Of a stretch of DNA of 64,000 nucleotides, positions 62,304 through 64,000 are shown piece after piece. The translations under genes and the position numbers were made by a program. This stretch comes from Roseiarcus sp963794655 (GTDB taxonomy: Bacteria > Pseudomonadota > Alphaproteobacteria > Rhizobiales > Beijerinckiaceae), in contig CAWCEV010000003.1 in assembly GCA_963794655.1 (NCBI GenBank), positions 1 through 64,000 of the forward strand, given 5' to 3'. Position 1 is the stretch's first letter, and every line of letters starts with the position of its first letter. The notes below the pieces were generated by a model. The model saw only the letters and a list, made by a program, of their open reading frames with translations, did no database searches and had not been told where the DNA came from.

Positions 62304-63505
62304 GGTATCTCCTCCCAGATATGATCCGGAACATAGGGATGCTTAGCCCCAATCCGAAATAACTCGCTCCACTCTGCGTATATATTTGGCAATTCTAACC
62401 ATAGAACATAGATGGGATAAATAAATATTAGTGGAAGATTAACCGTGCTTGGTGTGCTGGCGACGTCGCGTGTAATAAGAGTTCTTCCGAGTAAAAATAC
62501 AACTATGATCCAATAAAAAGTCAAGATAAGTGCGGGCGAGCTTTCAAATCCTCGCAAAATCGAAGTCAATAGCAATCCTATAAGTAACGAGACAGGTAAA
62601 ATTAGCCTTATCACCAGTTGCGCAGCAATTATCGCGTTGATAAACCCATATCGACCAAGTACGAACATGTCCCGGTGCTTACTGACACGGATCTTGACTA
62701 TGTTCCGGCGCCATCGCATGCGCTGGCGCCAAAGATGATATCGTGACTCTGGAACAGTCGTCCAGACGACTGCGTCGTTCGAAAATTCCAGTTTGAATCG
62801 CTGCTTAAGCAGCATTGTCGATAGGTCTCTATCATCGCCAAGACCAGTGTCAAAACCGCCAAGACTGCGAAGGATTTCCGCCCGGAACATGCCACCCATT
62901 CCGGATATAATGTCCATGAAGAAGATCTTCGATTGGAAGAATTTCGCCAGTGTAAATTTCATCGCATATTCGATTTCCTGTAATCGCGTTAGCAAATTGA
63001 CCGTACTGTTGTCCACTCGGATGTTCGCGGCGACGCCGCCGACGCGCGGATCCGCAAAAGGCAACAGCCAATGCTGGATGGCGCCGTACTGTATCATCGA
63101 GTCAGCATCGTGAATGATGAGAAATTCACCCCTTGCCATGCGAATGCCGATATTGAGAGAACTGGCCTTGCCGTTGCGCCGGGGGGAGGGGAAGATTCGT
63201 ACACGTTCAGTGTCGTGCCGGTGGCGAGTGAGCCCGAGGATGGCCCGCCTCGCAACAGCGACACTGTCATCGGACGAATTGTCGTCGACGAAGATGAACT
63301 CCAGGTTCGAATAGCCGCATTGCAACGCTGCCCGAATGCACCGCCCGATAGTGGTGGCCTCGTTTCGGCCGGCTGTAACCACAGACACCAAAGGTTCCGC
63401 CTGACGTGGTCGCGCAAAAAGCGGCGGCCTCACCAGAGCGGGTTTCACGAGGTAAGCGAGCCATATGACGATCGCGGGCGACACGACCATCGCAACTGGA
63501 AGCAC
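62294..63505 (-). CDS. Family 2 membrane glycosyltransferase (processive polysaccharide synthase-like)
   Basis: A 403-aa GT2 enzyme. N-terminal helix (MVVSPAIVIWLAYLVKPALV), then LVSVVTAGRNEATTIGRCIR, FIFVDDNSSDDSVAVAR, nucleotide-sugar DxD in FLIIHDADSMIQYGAIQHWL, acceptor Asp in GLGDDRDLSTMLLKQRFKLE and the processive-type RxxRW in LWRQRMRWRRNIVKIRVSKH, followed by several C-terminal helices. It resembles PgaC/hyaluronan/Alg8-type synthases that polymerise and export a polysaccharide. Start GTG 63505 is limited by an upstream in-frame stop. Confidence 0.88.
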   Translation of the reverse strand: MLPVAMVVSPAIVIWLAYLVKPALVRPPLFARPRQAEPLVSVVTAGRNEATTIGRCIRAALQCGYSNLEFIFVDDNSSDDSVAVARRAILGLTRHRHDTERVRIFPSPRRNGKASSLNIGIRMARGEFLIIHDADSMIQYGAIQHWLLPFADPRVGGVAANIRVDNSTVNLLTRLQEIEYAMKFTLAKFFQSKIFFMDIISGMGGMFRAEILRSLGGFDTGLGDDRDLSTMLLKQRFKLEFSNDAVVWTTVPESRYHLWRQRMRWRRNIVKIRVSKHRDMFVLGRYGFINAIIAAQLVIRLILPVSLLIGLLLTSILRGFESSPALILTFYWIIVVFLLGRTLITRDVASTPSTVNLPLIFIYPIYVLWLELPNIYAEWSELFRIGAKHPYVPDHIWEEIPWW

Positions 63506-63616
63506 GACCTCCAGCCACCAGAAGGAGCGCCGACGTCATCAGCTTCGGGAATGCCTTGGAGAACCCAAGGTTCGACATCGGGTCGAGTACTGAGAGAAAA
63601 TAGTGCAAGAAACCAT

Positions 63617-64000
63617 TCACTCGGGGCTGCCCCGCTCGGCGAGGCCGGCCAAAATGGCAGCAAGATCCTTTCGCTCCTTGATCTCGTGGGCAGAAAGAAC
63701 AAGCGGCGAACTAGGACCGAGCTCAGTTTCAATGCGCTGGCGCACGGCCTCCGCTTCGCGCCTTTTCGCACACGGAAGCGGCACGACGTAAAGAACATCG
63801 GCAAGTTGCCCGATCAAATCCACGTCGCGCAAACAGCCCTTGATATGCGTTAGCCACTTCGCTGCCAGCTCCTCGTGAAGCGAAACGATGCCCCCGGGCG
63901 GCCACTTGATGAGCAGAACTGAAAAAGGTTCGTTGAGTTGCAGGAGACGCTTCATCTGGTGGAGGAGAAACTCAAGAATGACCCTCCGTCGATACACAGC
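63617..64000 (-). CDS. Degenerate GGDEF-like domain protein, 5' end outside window
   Basis: The frame is open to the right edge; 127 codons are visible. The segment VILEFLLHQMKRLLQLNEPF, SVLLIKWPPGG and GCLRDVDLIGQLADVLYVVP followed by KRREAEAVRQRIETEL has the layout of a diguanylate cyclase domain ('LLxDID...lR..DliaRlGGDEF.vllp...A..ia.rir'), but the GGDEF signature is replaced by LADVLYV. It is therefore probably catalytically dead and may bind c-di-GMP to control the adjacent polysaccharide synthase, as PelD does. No start is visible. Confidence 0.6.
   Translation of the reverse strand, partial: AVYRRRVILEFLLHQMKRLLQLNEPFSVLLIKWPPGGIVSLHEELAAKWLTHIKGCLRDVDLIGQLADVLYVVPLPCAKRREAEAVRQRIETELGPSSPLVLSAHEIKERKDLAAILAGLAERGSPE

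Overview
The window looks like chromosomal DNA of an alphaproteobacterium, most likely of the Hyphomicrobiales (Rhizobiales) type. It is GC-rich and has an alphaproteobacterial style of gene content: cyoABCD, a HutF/HutG-type histidine pathway, LivHMGF-type transport, a sulfolipid gene (sqdB), DUF938 and small conserved alphaproteobacterial hypotheticals. I do not assign a genus. No intact tRNA, rRNA or CRISPR array was seen.

Region 1 (1-8.3 kb) is accessory and probably a defence island. It holds a coupled trio (a cut-off ORF, a DUF6602-like protein and a DUF2971-like protein). A solitary DNA methyltransferase follows, with an McrB-like AAA+ ATPase/GTPase and a DUF2357/PD-(D/E)XK McrC-like partner; this is a LlaJI-style restriction-modification layout. 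An A+T-rich orphan gene preceded by three repeats spaced exactly 30 bp closes the region. Region 2 (8.4-15.9 kb) mixes two exported proteins sharing a near-identical C-terminal tail, the broken end of an RND pump, SelO, a rhodanese, a cold-shock protein, a DUF938 methyltransferase, and a tyrosine integrase lying between a truncated HAD gene and a 3' tRNA-Arg-like remnant.

Region 3 (15.9-34.3 kb) is catabolic and transport DNA. It contains a HAAT (Liv-type) ABC transporter with a fused LivH-LivM permease followed by a luciferase-like monooxygenase and two carboxymuconolactone-decarboxylase/AhpD-fold proteins; a MOSC-reductase-ferredoxin fusion; an FAD disulfide-type oxidoreductase; an isochorismatase-fold amidase with an NCS2/AzgA-like permease; an FMN 2-hydroxyacid dehydrogenase; an orphan phage-baseplate-V protein; an amidohydrolase; and an RraA-like protein. 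A three-gene exosortase cassette with its own 52-aa sorting substrate closes it.

Region 4 (34.8-48.3 kb) centres on amino acid use: a polar amino acid ABC transporter (binding protein, two permeases, ATPase), topoisomerase IB, a PLP gamma-family enzyme, then hutI-hutH-hutG-hutU with divergent hutF, and a HAD phosphatase. Together HutH, HutU, HutI, HutF and HutG take histidine to glutamate plus formate by the two-step formylglutamate route, and the ABC transporter is a plausible feeder.

Region 5 (48.4-64 kb) is framed by two nearly identical IS630-family elements in the same orientation. Between them lie a Sir2 deacylase, a Tat-exported amidohydrolase, a frameshifted uracil-DNA glycosylase and the cyoABCD quinol oxidase operon. 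The second IS copy splits sqdB at a CTAG site; removing the IS and one TA restores an uninterrupted 400-codon frame. Beyond it is an exopolysaccharide-like operon (degenerate GGDEF, GT2 synthase, two exported or membrane proteins) running off the right edge.
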